NCBI GenBank assembly: GCA_003170475.1
Contig: PMZI01000014.1
Coordinates: forward strand, 89,546 to 153,545
Origin: Ignavibacteriota bacterium
Lineage (GTDB): Bacteria > Bacteroidota > Ignavibacteria > UBA10030
Reading direction: 5' to 3'
DNA: 64,000 nucleotides
Positions 30,435-40,209 of the stretch are shown piece by piece. Position 1 is the stretch's first letter; each line of letters starts with the position of its first letter. The notes under the pieces are model-generated. The model did no database searches. It was not told the origin of the DNA and worked only from the letters and a program-made list of their open reading frames with translations. The translations under genes and the position numbers were made by a program.

Positions 30435-31379
30435 TTAAGGTTTTCTTGCCGTCGGAATTCCCAGCCTGCGCATCCTATAACGAAGTGTATCTTCCGTGAT
30501 CCTGAGAAAGCGAGCAGCCTTGCTTTGATTGAATCCAGATTTCTCGAGAGTCCTCAGGAGGATTCCCTTCTCAATAATCTCCAAGGAGTTGTCCAAAGCG
30601 AAGTCTGTGCCTGCCTCTATACGGTCTAGTATGCGTGAAAGCTCGGCCTGTTCATTCACGATACCTGCGGGAAGTCTGAAGACATCCTTATCTCGTGAGA
30701 GGACAATGCTGCGTTCAACCATCCGCTTGAGCTCCTGGACATTCTCCTTCCATTCCTGACGAACCAGCACACCGATGGCGTTCGCATCGATCACCATGTC
30801 CTCCATCCCTAACTCACCTGTAATCTGCTTGACGAAATACTCAACGAGGTCCGGGATATCCGCTGGCCTATCCCGAAGCGGCTGGATTTTTACTACCCCC
30901 CAGTGCTTTGTCTCATCAAGAATGCAAGGAAGAACCGATCCCGTCTTCACATACTGCATGACAGGGAATTCCGACAATACGATGAATCGGATCTCACACC
31001 TCTTTTTCCGGCAAAAAGCAAGCAAGTCACAAACAGCCTTCTGAGCGGCAAGCCCCGCCTTGTCTATGTCTTCCAGGATCAGTGTTGTCCCCTCGACGAG
31101 CTTAAACGTGCCGTGATCAGGAGAGATGGGGTTGTGAAACTCCCCCTTCTCGATCGCGAGCTCAACCAGTTTTCGCAAATGCGTTGGATCCGTCGTAGCC
31201 ACATTGAGCCGCACGCACGGTTTCCGGGAATCTCTACTCTCCCGATGAATCGCTTCAGCGAGATGGCCTTTCCCGACACCAATCTCACCCGCGATGACGA
31301 TGTTCCGTCTTGAGCGAGAAAACCTTTGCACTTCTTCTCGATTACGGTTCGTTTCCTGACTGGTACCGATTATTTGCAT
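30435..31379 (-). CDS. Degenerate enhancer-binding-protein-like AAA+ ATPase with Fis-type HTH, no N-terminal sensor domain
   Basis: IAGEIGVGKGHLAEAIHRES (Walker A), TLILEDIDKA (Walker B-like), LRDRPADIPDLVEYFVKQ, C-terminal EIIEKGILLRTLEKSGFNQSKAARFLRITEDTLRYRMRRLGI. Confidence 0.85.
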   Translation of the reverse strand: MQIIGTSQETNRNREEVQRFSRSRRNIVIAGEIGVGKGHLAEAIHRESRDSRKPCVRLNVATTDPTHLRKLVELAIEKGEFHNPISPDHGTFKLVEGTTLILEDIDKAGLAAQKAVCDLLAFCRKKRCEIRFIVLSEFPVMQYVKTGSVLPCILDETKHWGVVKIQPLRDRPADIPDLVEYFVKQITGELGMEDMVIDANAIGVLVRQEWKENVQELKRMVERSIVLSRDKDVFRLPAGIVNEQAELSRILDRIEAGTDFALDNSLEIIEKGILLRTLEKSGFNQSKAARFLRITEDTLRYRMRRLGIPTARKP

Positions 31380-31422
31380 GCCTCACCTTTCATCTGTTTC
31401 AACGATCGTCTGATCTTTTTAA

Positions 31423-32583
31423 CTAACCATCGATTCCTTTATTTGAATTGCGCTGAATGAGAAACCGCCGCTCGAGCTCTCCCTGATTCATGAACTGTCG
31501 AACGACCCAGTTATCGAAGGCATCACGCCATCGGGTTATGCCCTCAGGCCCCTCGATCAATCGACGTTCATAGTAGCCTCCTTCTACTGATTTGATGAAA
31601 TGAAGGCGCAGAGCAAAGAGGACACAGAGGAGCCACATGAATGACATCGATACGTAGCCGCCAATTGCCACAAAATTCATGTACCTGTCGTATGACTGAG
31701 TCTGTGCGTAACCGTAGTAGTGAAGAACTTCAAAGCAGGAGTAAGGTAAAAGACACCAAGCTATCTTTTCCATATAGGCTCCTTCTGGTGAGTCTACCAA
31801 GTACCTGCAGATGACAAGTATGACTAGCGCAAATAGGGTTATCAGACTCATCTTCACACAAGACCGCCAGAGTGGTCTATAAAACAACATATACGCATCA
31901 TCACCGTGATTGTAGGGCAATACCTCTTGCACAAACGCTATTCTTTGTTCCTGTGATAAGTCCATCTCTTCCTTCCCAATTCCTGGAGATTGTAGATTTG
32001 CATGCGACGCGATTTGTTCGACGCTGGGATGCAGGTTGCCCTCCTGCCGCATTCGTTCGACACTAATGTGAACTGCCTTCAGGTTTTTCAACTGAGGCAA
32101 GGTGGTTAAATACATCGGATCCTTGAGGAATGAACCGAATAGCACCATCGTCACGCCTCCAACTAATATCAGTGTTGCACCATATTTTCGCCATGCGGTC
32201 CAATTCCGAAAAACATAGTTGAACACGACAAACACTACGACTATCTGTAAGAGAACGATGTAGGTGAGCAAATTGTATTCATAGAAATAGAACCGTGCCC
32301 ACTCATTTTTTGGCACGAACACGAGTATAGCAAGTTGGAACAAAGGGGTGGCAATACCATTACCGCCAAAAAAAACCGCGCAATTCAAGAATACAAAACG
32401 TGTTCCAATAGACATCTCATACACGTACAAGAAGCACGAAGTCAACCCTAGCAACGCGCTTGATCCCAGAGATGCTATGTTCACCAGATGACCCCATTCT
32501 TCAGATGGATTAGAAAGGGCACCGGCGACGATGAGACCCATCAGCACAATCCATAAATAAAATATTGTGACGAATGTTTTCAT
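31423..32583 (-). CDS. Hypothetical multi-TM membrane protein with central soluble segment
   Basis: Complete 386-aa ORF with several hydrophobic segments flanking a charged ~80-aa middle region; good upstream promoter. Confidence 0.7.
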   Translation of the reverse strand: MKTFVTIFYLWIVLMGLIVAGALSNPSEEWGHLVNIASLGSSALLGLTSCFLYVYEMSIGTRFVFLNCAVFFGGNGIATPLFQLAILVFVPKNEWARFYFYEYNLLTYIVLLQIVVVFVVFNYVFRNWTAWRKYGATLILVGGVTMVLFGSFLKDPMYLTTLPQLKNLKAVHISVERMRQEGNLHPSVEQIASHANLQSPGIGKEEMDLSQEQRIAFVQEVLPYNHGDDAYMLFYRPLWRSCVKMSLITLFALVILVICRYLVDSPEGAYMEKIAWCLLPYSCFEVLHYYGYAQTQSYDRYMNFVAIGGYVSMSFMWLLCVLFALRLHFIKSVEGGYYERRLIEGPEGITRWRDAFDNWVVRQFMNQGELERRFLIQRNSNKGIDG

Positions 32584-32626
32584 TTCAATGACAAACCGCT
32601 CCTTCTACAAGCACGAAGATGCCGCC

Positions 32627-32655
32627 ATAGTAATCTTTCTCCATGTACAAGTCAA
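32627..32655 (-). promoter_or_regulatory. Sigma70-like promoter for the membrane protein / AAA+-Fis pair
   Basis: Minus TTGACT (32655-32650), 17 nt, TACTAT (32632-32627). Confidence 0.6.
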
Positions 32656-32852
32656 GAGTTTTCTCGCCCCACCTCCGCAATATTACGGATTTCTCAGAAA
32701 TGCCAATCGTTTCTTCATGAGGGGAGTTCACACGCCACGGGCTGGCAAGATACCAGTTTTCTTGAGACTGAGCGTGCTATCTATCCGGAGATTGCCTATT
32801 TTATTGGCACTCAACATCAAGATCCACTGTCACTTTCTCCTGAGAATATCCT

Positions 32853-33839
32853 ATGACGATCCGCCAGACGATCAAGCAACCGAAGCACAATCACCATTCC
32901 GAGGAACATGACCTGGTTCGATCCATCAGGCTCGTTAATTTCAAGTCGGGAGAGGTGGCCACGATTATGCCCAATTTCGGAGCGACGGTACTTGAGGTCG
33001 TCCTCAGGTCGGGGAAGAACCTCCACTCCATCCTCGAAGCACCCGGGTCATCCAAGGATATCATCGAGAACAAGCACTTCCACGGCGCAAAGCTGATGCC
33101 GTTTCCGGGGAGGACTCCTCGAGGGAGATACCAGTTTGGCGGGAAAAACTATACTCTTAAGCCGAACACGAACGACAGAAGGTCCTCCATCCACGGCTTT
33201 GTGTGCAAGAAGCCATTTCGAATCGTTCGAACCACCGTCAGTAATCGCCGGGCTTCCGTGATCCTTGAATACATCCATCAAGGAGGCACAAAAGGCTATC
33301 CGTTCAAATTCTCTATGCGCCTCACCTACACACTCGGCAGCAGATCCTTCAGCTGCACAACCTTTGTGCGCAACCTCGACAAGTGCGCAATCCCCATGGG
33401 AGACGGATGGCATCCGTACTTCACAACAGCCGGAAGATCCAATCGACTACTCCTTTCTCTTCCCCCCCATTCCGTTGTCGAATTGACCGGACAAAAGGTA
33501 CCTACCGGCAGACTTGTGAGGCCGAACCGGAAAATGAGCACGATTGCACTTCGCCGGAAGAAGTTAGACTCAGTGTTTGACCTTGGAGAGAAGAGGCGGC
33601 GGGTGACGACGAAGCTCATCAATCCGAAAAGTGGAGTTGAACTCCATCTCTGGCAAGAAGCAGGAGCAGGGAAATACAGGTATCTGGTCGTTTATCGGCC
33701 GCCATCAGGCACGTCAGTGGCAATTGAACCTTGGACGTGCGCGCCAAACGCAGCCAATAACAAACTGGGTTTGATTGTTTTGAAGCCGGGTGGAACGTTT
33801 AGGGCTTCATACGGAGTGAGACTCAAATCAAGACGCTGA
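32853..33839 (+). CDS. Aldose 1-epimerase family protein
   Basis: VRLVNFKSGEVATIMPNFGATVLEVVL..., KLMPFPGRTPRGRYQFGGKNYTL, MGDGWHPYF, VAIEPWTCAPNA. Confidence 0.88.
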   Translation: MTIRQTIKQPKHNHHSEEHDLVRSIRLVNFKSGEVATIMPNFGATVLEVVLRSGKNLHSILEAPGSSKDIIENKHFHGAKLMPFPGRTPRGRYQFGGKNYTLKPNTNDRRSSIHGFVCKKPFRIVRTTVSNRRASVILEYIHQGGTKGYPFKFSMRLTYTLGSRSFSCTTFVRNLDKCAIPMGDGWHPYFTTAGRSNRLLLSLPPHSVVELTGQKVPTGRLVRPNRKMSTIALRRKKLDSVFDLGEKRRRVTTKLINPKSGVELHLWQEAGAGKYRYLVVYRPPSGTSVAIEPWTCAPNAANNKLGLIVLKPGGTFRASYGVRLKSRR

Positions 33840-33849
33840 AGCTGCGGCT

Positions 33850-34497
33850 CTATTTCGCTTTCGCCGCCTTCACATTCTGCACCATCCTGGCGGCACGATC
33901 TGTCAGGACTTCGTAGCGCTCTTCTTCGATCGCTTTTTTGTCAAGCAAATCGCTCCCTATACCCACCGCGCACGCTCCAGCTGTGATCCACTCTCCCACG
34001 TTGTCTATGGTGACTCCACCAGTGGGCATGAGACGGATATCGGGGAACGGCCCCCTCAGGTCCTTGAAATACTTCGGCCTTAGCGACGTTGCCGGAAACA
34101 CCTTGATGATATCCGCTCCGGCCTTCCAACCCGCAAGAATCTCCGTTGGCGTATAACATCCGGGCATAACTGCGATGCCTCGTTTGACGCAAAGGGACAC
34201 AACGCCGAGATTGAGCACCGGGCCAACAACGAAAGTCGCACCGGCCTCTATGACCTTCTCAGCGGTCTCCTGATCGACGACCGTTCCTGCACCAATGAGC
34301 ACATCTGACGGCACGGCTGACGACAGCTGGCGAATCATGTCAACTGCCCCCGGGACGGTCATCGTGATCTCGATGCATTTGATACCCCCGCTTCGCACAG
34401 CTTCAATGACTTTCAAAAGTCGGTTTGTATCCTTCATGCGAATCACGGCGACCACGCCTGAATCCATGATGCGGGCAACTACTTCGTTCTTGTTCAT
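33850..34497 (-). CDS. eda: 2-dehydro-3-deoxy-phosphogluconate aldolase / 4-hydroxy-2-oxoglutarate aldolase
   Basis: GGIKCIEITMTVPGAVDMI, IGAGTVVDQETAEKVIEAGATFVVGP, VMPGCYTPTEI, IKVFPATSLRPKYFKDLRGPFPDIRLMPTGGV. Confidence 0.94.
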   Translation of the reverse strand: MNKNEVVARIMDSGVVAVIRMKDTNRLLKVIEAVRSGGIKCIEITMTVPGAVDMIRQLSSAVPSDVLIGAGTVVDQETAEKVIEAGATFVVGPVLNLGVVSLCVKRGIAVMPGCYTPTEILAGWKAGADIIKVFPATSLRPKYFKDLRGPFPDIRLMPTGGVTIDNVGEWITAGACAVGIGSDLLDKKAIEEERYEVLTDRAARMVQNVKAAKAK

Positions 34498-34498
34498 T

Positions 34499-35881
34499 TT
34501 ACTTGTTCACAAAGAAAGTGTAGTATGGTTCGTTTTGGGCCATCCGACGGAGCAGGAGCGCCAACTCACGTGCATGATAGTCGCCCCACATGGAGGACTC
34601 ACCGCACGGTACTTTTCTCCCGGACGGAATGTGATCCCATCCATTGGGACGGTGATAGACAGAGTGCAGAATCAAGCCCTCGTGTTCAGGATTTGCTGAG
34701 AGATAAGGCTCCTGAAAAAGCTTCGATGCCACGGTCAGTCCGGCCTGCAGGTATGACTTGCCTCTATCGGCGTGTCCCGCTTTCGTCAGGCAGTTGCCAA
34801 GTCGCACGAGACCCTGAGCGGCAATCGCGGCTGCCGAACTGTCCACCGGCTCAAAATCATTAAACGGCTCTGCAGGACGCTCAAGGAAATTGCCCATCCT
34901 TGCCAATCCGGGAGCGGCGGTATCCCAATACGGAATTCCATCAGTGGGGGCGTCCTTGATGTAGAAGTCAGCCACTGCCTCAGCGACAACGTAAAAGGCG
35001 TTTCGGATTCTCTCACTTCCGCCGAATGGAGATAGCTCCTCCTCCGAACGAGTGTCGAGAAACTCTATCTCTTCCGCGTACCCCAGAAGAATCCAAGCAA
35101 GACCTCTCGTCCATGTCGAGAATGGTGAATAGCCCTGTTGTGTGCTTGGACAACGATATGATCCGTCATTGACATTGAAAATCGATTCATGCGCGACCCG
35201 GCCAGAAACATCATATGAATCCCGTCCTTGTCCGTAATAGACATTGTATCGCGCTGTTGTCTCTGCATGTTGGAGGAGCCTTTCCAGCAGATTGATTTTA
35301 CGATCCTTCTCCCCCATCAGAACATGTCCAAGTTGATGGGCGACAGCGAGAACGCGCAATGAGCGGATGGTATCTGCGAAGAGTGAGTGCGGACCGTTGA
35401 ACGAATAGATGAAGCCCCCATCTTCGCCAAGATCTGTCCAGCGAGCAGCTTGCACAGCCCCGCTCACTTTGATGGCAAGCTCATAGAAGTTTCGTTCCCA
35501 TTGATCAAATGGGATCTTCTGTTCATGAACCAATCGCAGGAGGTTCCCGCACGTGCTGATCGTATTGAATCCGTGGTCATGTACGCCAACGTGGCTGATG
35601 TGACGCGGCATTTCCCGCAACGTTCCTTCACGTCCGATCACCAGGAATTCTTTGTCGCCGCTAACATCATACTGGAGAATTGCGGATCCGAACTGGAATC
35701 CTTGCGTCCATTCAGTCCATCCGCGAGAGGTGTAGGAACCCTCCACCGTAAACACGGGCGATCCTTTTTGGGGATCCCAGCGTCGTTGGAGATTCGAAAT
35801 CTTCTCACTCGAAAGACTGAAGAGCCGATCGACGAGAGGAATAAGTTGAGAAGGCTGAAGCTGATAGTCGATCCGGAGCAT
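34499..35881 (-). CDS. GH88-like unsaturated glucuronyl hydrolase family protein
   Basis: SYTSRGWTEWTQGFQFGSAILQYD..., HDHGFNTIS..., GYSPFSTWTRGLAWILLGYAE, DSSAAAIAAQGLVRLG; (alpha/alpha)6 UGL-like. Confidence 0.8.
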   Translation of the reverse strand: MLRIDYQLQPSQLIPLVDRLFSLSSEKISNLQRRWDPQKGSPVFTVEGSYTSRGWTEWTQGFQFGSAILQYDVSGDKEFLVIGREGTLREMPRHISHVGVHDHGFNTISTCGNLLRLVHEQKIPFDQWERNFYELAIKVSGAVQAARWTDLGEDGGFIYSFNGPHSLFADTIRSLRVLAVAHQLGHVLMGEKDRKINLLERLLQHAETTARYNVYYGQGRDSYDVSGRVAHESIFNVNDGSYRCPSTQQGYSPFSTWTRGLAWILLGYAEEIEFLDTRSEEELSPFGGSERIRNAFYVVAEAVADFYIKDAPTDGIPYWDTAAPGLARMGNFLERPAEPFNDFEPVDSSAAAIAAQGLVRLGNCLTKAGHADRGKSYLQAGLTVASKLFQEPYLSANPEHEGLILHSVYHRPNGWDHIPSGRKVPCGESSMWGDYHARELALLLRRMAQNEPYYTFFVNK

Positions 35882-35886
35882 AGGAA

Positions 35887-36681
35887 TCAGAGTTGTTGGA
35901 TGTGCAAGCCACCGTCGACATAGATAACATCGCCGGTGGAGAATGGAAATTCACCTGTGACCAGTGAGCCCACTGCATGGCCCACATCCTCAGCAGTTCC
36001 CCATCGTTTCATCGGAACCAATCCGTCGGCCAGGCGCATGTCGTACTTCTCTTTGACACCGCTCGTCATGTCCGTTGCCATAACGCCGGGTCTGAGATCG
36101 TAGACCTGCACACCGTGTTCAGCCAAACGAACAGCCCACAGATGATTTACCATGGAGAGACCGGCCTTCGATATGCAGTATTCTCCCCGATTGAGGGACA
36201 CAGCGACAGCCGAGATCGATGAAACAAAGACAACTTTAAACCCGCTTCGAAGAAGAGGCCGCGGTTTCTTCTTCAGCCAGTAGTTCGCAACGCGCTGCGT
36301 CAGGAAGAACGGACCTTTGAGATTCGTGTCCATCACCTCATCATATGACTGTTCCGTCATCTCCGTTATGTCATGACGGACTTTTGGCGCAACCCCTGCG
36401 TTATTGACCAAGGCATCAATTCGCCCGAGTTCTTCCAGCGTGTTTGTCACGAGGTCTTCGCGTTGCTTCGAATCACCAATGTCCGCCTGAATCGCCACGA
36501 AATGCTGTGACTTGTCAGGACGGAGAGCACCGCAGAGGGCTACAGTCTCTTCGGCGGCTTTGCGGTTTTGGGAATAGTTGATGGCTACTGAGAAGCCGCG
36601 CGCTGCTAATTCAACGGCGATTCCACGTCCCAGTCCCCGGCTCGCGCCGGTCACAAGGACAACAGGAAGTGCTTTTTTCAT
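35887..36681 (-). CDS. Short-chain dehydrogenase/reductase
   Basis: VTGASRGLGRGIAVELAARG, ALVNNAGVAP, YCISKAGLSMVNHLWAV; start moved to 36681. Confidence 0.93.
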   Translation of the reverse strand: MKKALPVVLVTGASRGLGRGIAVELAARGFSVAINYSQNRKAAEETVALCGALRPDKSQHFVAIQADIGDSKQREDLVTNTLEELGRIDALVNNAGVAPKVRHDITEMTEQSYDEVMDTNLKGPFFLTQRVANYWLKKKPRPLLRSGFKVVFVSSISAVAVSLNRGEYCISKAGLSMVNHLWAVRLAEHGVQVYDLRPGVMATDMTSGVKEKYDMRLADGLVPMKRWGTAEDVGHAVGSLVTGEFPFSTGDVIYVDGGLHIQQL

Positions 36682-36901
36682 CAGAAGTAGTGTAGTGTGG
36701 AATGAGTTGCCGGCTTGATTCAGGCCCCGGCGACGACGACGAATCGCCAAGTCAAAGTACAAAACCAATCTCCGAAAGACAAGTGAGCGTGCGGGTGGAA
36801 ATGCGCGGCAAGTCGGTGGATTTTCAGAGTCATTTTGCTTACCATCAGACCATACTTTCGCACCGTCCCCTCCCACATTTTTGCGGTAAAGGATACCTAC
36901 G

Positions 36902-38110
36902 ATGAACGGATACGACCGCCGTCAATTCTTGAAATCAACACTCCTTGGCACTTCTGGCGCGCTCCTTTCTCTGCCCGCATTGGCTCACGGTGAGTCCCCA
37001 AGCATTGATCCGACGAAAAACGAGAAGAAGTTTATCACAAGAAAGCTCGGGAAGACGGGGATTGAAGTCCCCATTGTCAGCTTTGGTGTCATGCGTGCAG
37101 ACAATCCGGCTCTGGTCAAGGCGGCACTCGATGCTGGAATCGTCATGTTTGACACAGCCCACGGCTACCAGCGCGGCAAGAACGAAGAGATGCTGGGAGA
37201 AGTGTTGAAGGATCGACCGCGCGATTCGTTCGTGCTCGCTACCAAAGTCCCGCCGGAGGAGATGGATAATCGGACAGGAGAGGTGAAAGCAGGCTCAACC
37301 GCCAGGGCATTTCTCGACAAATTGGATATCAGTCTCAAGAGATTGAAACTCGACTATGTCGACATCCTGTACGTCCATGGCATATCTTCAAAAGACGGAG
37401 CGCTGTTTCCCGCTCTCCTCGATGCAGTTCAGTCGGCGAAGAAGTCTGGCAAGACCAGGCACGTAGGTTTGTCGACGCACAAGAACGAGCCCGAGGTGAT
37501 CCAGGCGGCTATCGAGAGCGGGGTTTATGAAGTCGTGTTGAGCGCGATCAACTTCAAGCAGGACTATTATCCAAGACTCAAAGAAACCATCGCAAACGCA
37601 GCAAGGGCGGGAATCGGCATTGTTGCTATGAAAACGATGGCCGGAGGATTTCACGACAAAGAGCGGAAGCAGCCGATCAACTGCAAGGCAGCGCTCAAGT
37701 TCGTGCTTCAAGACGAAAACGTCACTACAGCAATTCCGGGGAACACCAACTTCGATCACTTGAACATCAACATGAGCGTCAACACGGATCTAAAGTTGAC
37801 CGACGACGAAAAAGGGGATCTCCTGCTTGGACAAACTCAGGGCAGCTTGTACTGCCAGGGATGCGAGCATTGCGTTCCCAACTGCCCGAAAGGCCTGCCA
37901 ATTCCGGAAATCATGCGGGCCTACATGTACACATACGGATATCGTGAACCGGAGATGGCACACTCGCTTCTTTCGAGTCTCGATCTCCCGGAGCATCCAT
38001 GTTCGGACTGTTCCCAGTGCGGCGCCAACTGTGTCAACGGTTTCGACATTTCTGATAGAATCAAGGACGTATCCAGGCTGACGAGAGTCCCAGTCGAATT
38101 CCTCTCCTGA
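36902..38110 (+). CDS. Tat-targeted aldo/keto reductase with C-terminal 4Fe-4S-type cysteine clusters
   Basis: YDRRQFLKSTLLGTSGALLSLPALAHG signal; AKR barrel; CQGCEHCVPNCPKGLPIPEIMRAY and CSDCSQCGANCVNGFDI. Confidence 0.92.
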   Translation: MNGYDRRQFLKSTLLGTSGALLSLPALAHGESPSIDPTKNEKKFITRKLGKTGIEVPIVSFGVMRADNPALVKAALDAGIVMFDTAHGYQRGKNEEMLGEVLKDRPRDSFVLATKVPPEEMDNRTGEVKAGSTARAFLDKLDISLKRLKLDYVDILYVHGISSKDGALFPALLDAVQSAKKSGKTRHVGLSTHKNEPEVIQAAIESGVYEVVLSAINFKQDYYPRLKETIANAARAGIGIVAMKTMAGGFHDKERKQPINCKAALKFVLQDENVTTAIPGNTNFDHLNINMSVNTDLKLTDDEKGDLLLGQTQGSLYCQGCEHCVPNCPKGLPIPEIMRAYMYTYGYREPEMAHSLLSSLDLPEHPCSDCSQCGANCVNGFDISDRIKDVSRLTRVPVEFLS

Positions 38111-38116
38111 GGCAGA

Positions 38117-38989
38117 GTGATGGTAAAACTTCTTGTACCGTTGCTTGTTGCAGTGATGATGGTCTTCGTTCGACCTCAAAGCGCTTCCGCTCAGGAATTG
38201 GTATTCCCTCGGCTTGAGGGTTGGAAACTGTCGCAAGAAGAAACAGCCTATAACCCCAACAACCTTTTCGACGTCATCGACGGAGCAGCTGACCTCTACC
38301 TGGAATACGATTTCGTCGATCTCCACATTGGCCGGTATTCAAGAGACACCCTTGAAATCAAGGTTGAGCTGTATAAGCACGGATCCGCCGTGGATGCATT
38401 TGGCATTTTCTCACAGGAGCGGTTCGCAGACTATCACTTCATTGATCTCGGAGTTCAGGGCTATTTAGAAAAAGGGGCACTGAACTTTCTTTCGGGTGTA
38501 TTCTACGTCAAGATCTCGACCATTCAGGAAGGCGCTGCAGCTCAACAGGCGATGTTGCTCGTTGCAAAAGCCGTGCACAAACGACTTCAGCAAAGCGAGG
38601 AGTGGCCGGCCGTGCTTGCGGCTTTTCCCGCAGAAAAGAAAAAACCATATTCAGAACAATACGTTGCGAAGAATTTCCTCGGCTACAGTCCTCTGAACCG
38701 TGCGTTTGTCGGAAGCTACGATGATGGCTCATCATTCAGGGCGTTCGCCATCAGATCCGAGGGTCCCGAGGAAGCGAAGCACATCCTCAAGAGCTTCATC
38801 GAAGCCTTGCCAAAAAGCGCAATCAAGAGAGTGAAAAGCTGGAAACAAGAAATAGAGGACCCGAACAACGGGTCGATACAGATCGTTCTGAAGGGCAATT
38901 ACATATTCGGAGTGGTTAGCACAGAGGCTGGAAGAAACCGCGACACTTTCCTCATAGAGTTCGGCAAGAAGCTCTCATCGCTCAAATAG
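38117..38989 (+). CDS. Secreted hypothetical protein (DUF6599-like)
   Basis: Signal peptide ...VFVRPQSASAQE; LEGWKLSQEETAYNPNNLFDVIDGAADLYLEYDF. Starts just after the aldo/keto reductase stop. Confidence 0.7.
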   Translation: MMVKLLVPLLVAVMMVFVRPQSASAQELVFPRLEGWKLSQEETAYNPNNLFDVIDGAADLYLEYDFVDLHIGRYSRDTLEIKVELYKHGSAVDAFGIFSQERFADYHFIDLGVQGYLEKGALNFLSGVFYVKISTIQEGAAAQQAMLLVAKAVHKRLQQSEEWPAVLAAFPAEKKKPYSEQYVAKNFLGYSPLNRAFVGSYDDGSSFRAFAIRSEGPEEAKHILKSFIEALPKSAIKRVKSWKQEIEDPNNGSIQIVLKGNYIFGVVSTEAGRNRDTFLIEFGKKLSSLK

Positions 38990-39043
38990 CTGCAATTCCT
39001 CTTTCCTCAGTCCTCCGAACAGCCGGCGGACAGGGATATCGGG

Positions 39044-40204
39044 CTAGACTGTCAGATCAGCGAGATCGATCCATTTGCGTTCCGCCCAACTCTTGAGCGC
39101 AAGATCCGCGAGTTGGATCCCCTTGGCACCTTCGACGAAAGTCCATGGGAAGGGCTCGTTCTCGACAACATGCTTGAGGAAGAATTCCCACTCGATTCGG
39201 AATGCGTTGTCGAATTTCTGACCCGCCTGAACTTCCTGCCATCCCTCGAAGTAGTTTGCCGGATTGTCCGCATCGGGATCCCAAACGCACGTGGGCGTGG
39301 CGCCTGTATTCTGGTAGAAACATTTCTGCAGACCGGCGACCGCCGTCCCATTGGTGCCATCGACCTGGAGGGTCAGCAAATCATCCCGGCGAACCCGAAC
39401 TGCCCACGAAGAGTTGAAATGGCATACAATGCCTTCATCGCAAAGAAATGTCGCATACGCAGCGTCCTCCGCTGTACACCGGTATTCCTTTCCCGCTTCG
39501 TCGATCCTGGTTTCGACGTGCGTCGCGCCAAGACACGAAACAGATCTCACTTTGCCAAAAATATTATCCACAACATAGCGCCAGTGGCAAAGCATGTCAG
39601 CGATGATTCCGCCACCGTCCTCTTTTCGATAATTCCACGAAGGCCGTTGACAGGGCTGGGACTTTCCATCAAAAACCCAGTAGCCGAATTCCCCGCGGAC
39701 GGACAATACCTTTCCGAGCGCCCCTGAGTCAATCAAATGCTTGAGTTTTAGAATGCCGGGCAGCCAGAGCTTGTCCTGCACGACCCCATTCTTGATTCCT
39801 GCCGCCTTGATCGCTCGGCACAGGGTGAGCGCTTCCTCAAGATTTGACGCGACCGGCTTCTCGCTGTAAATTGCCTTCCCGGCAGCCACAGCCTTGAGCA
39901 CAGATTTCGCCCGGTTGTTCGTCGTCTGTGCATCAAAATAGATCTCATTGTACGGATCGGCAAGGCAAGCATTGAGATCAGTGGTATAGCGTTGAAGCCC
40001 GTAGGTCTGTGCAAGCGCCTTCAACTTTTCTTCGTTGCGGCCGACGAGGATCGGATCCGGCAGAATCACCATACCGGATTTCGTTTTCACGCCCCCCTGT
40101 TGACGAATCGCGAAGATGGAGCGCTCAAGATGTTGGCGAGTCCCCATCCGCCCTGTCACACCATTCATGATGATGCCAATGTTCCGGACCTTTTGATTTT
40201 CCAT
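39044..40204 (-). CDS. Gfo/Idh/MocA family oxidoreductase
   Basis: NIGIIMNGVTGRMG..., GKAIYSEKPVASNLEEALTLCRAIKAAGIKNGVVQDKLWLPGILKLKHLIDSGALGKVLSVRGEFGYWVFDG. Confidence 0.92.
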   Translation of the reverse strand: MENQKVRNIGIIMNGVTGRMGTRQHLERSIFAIRQQGGVKTKSGMVILPDPILVGRNEEKLKALAQTYGLQRYTTDLNACLADPYNEIYFDAQTTNNRAKSVLKAVAAGKAIYSEKPVASNLEEALTLCRAIKAAGIKNGVVQDKLWLPGILKLKHLIDSGALGKVLSVRGEFGYWVFDGKSQPCQRPSWNYRKEDGGGIIADMLCHWRYVVDNIFGKVRSVSCLGATHVETRIDEAGKEYRCTAEDAAYATFLCDEGIVCHFNSSWAVRVRRDDLLTLQVDGTNGTAVAGLQKCFYQNTGATPTCVWDPDADNPANYFEGWQEVQAGQKFDNAFRIEWEFFLKHVVENEPFPWTFVEGAKGIQLADLALKSWAERKWIDLADLTV

Positions 40205-40209
40205 TTCGA

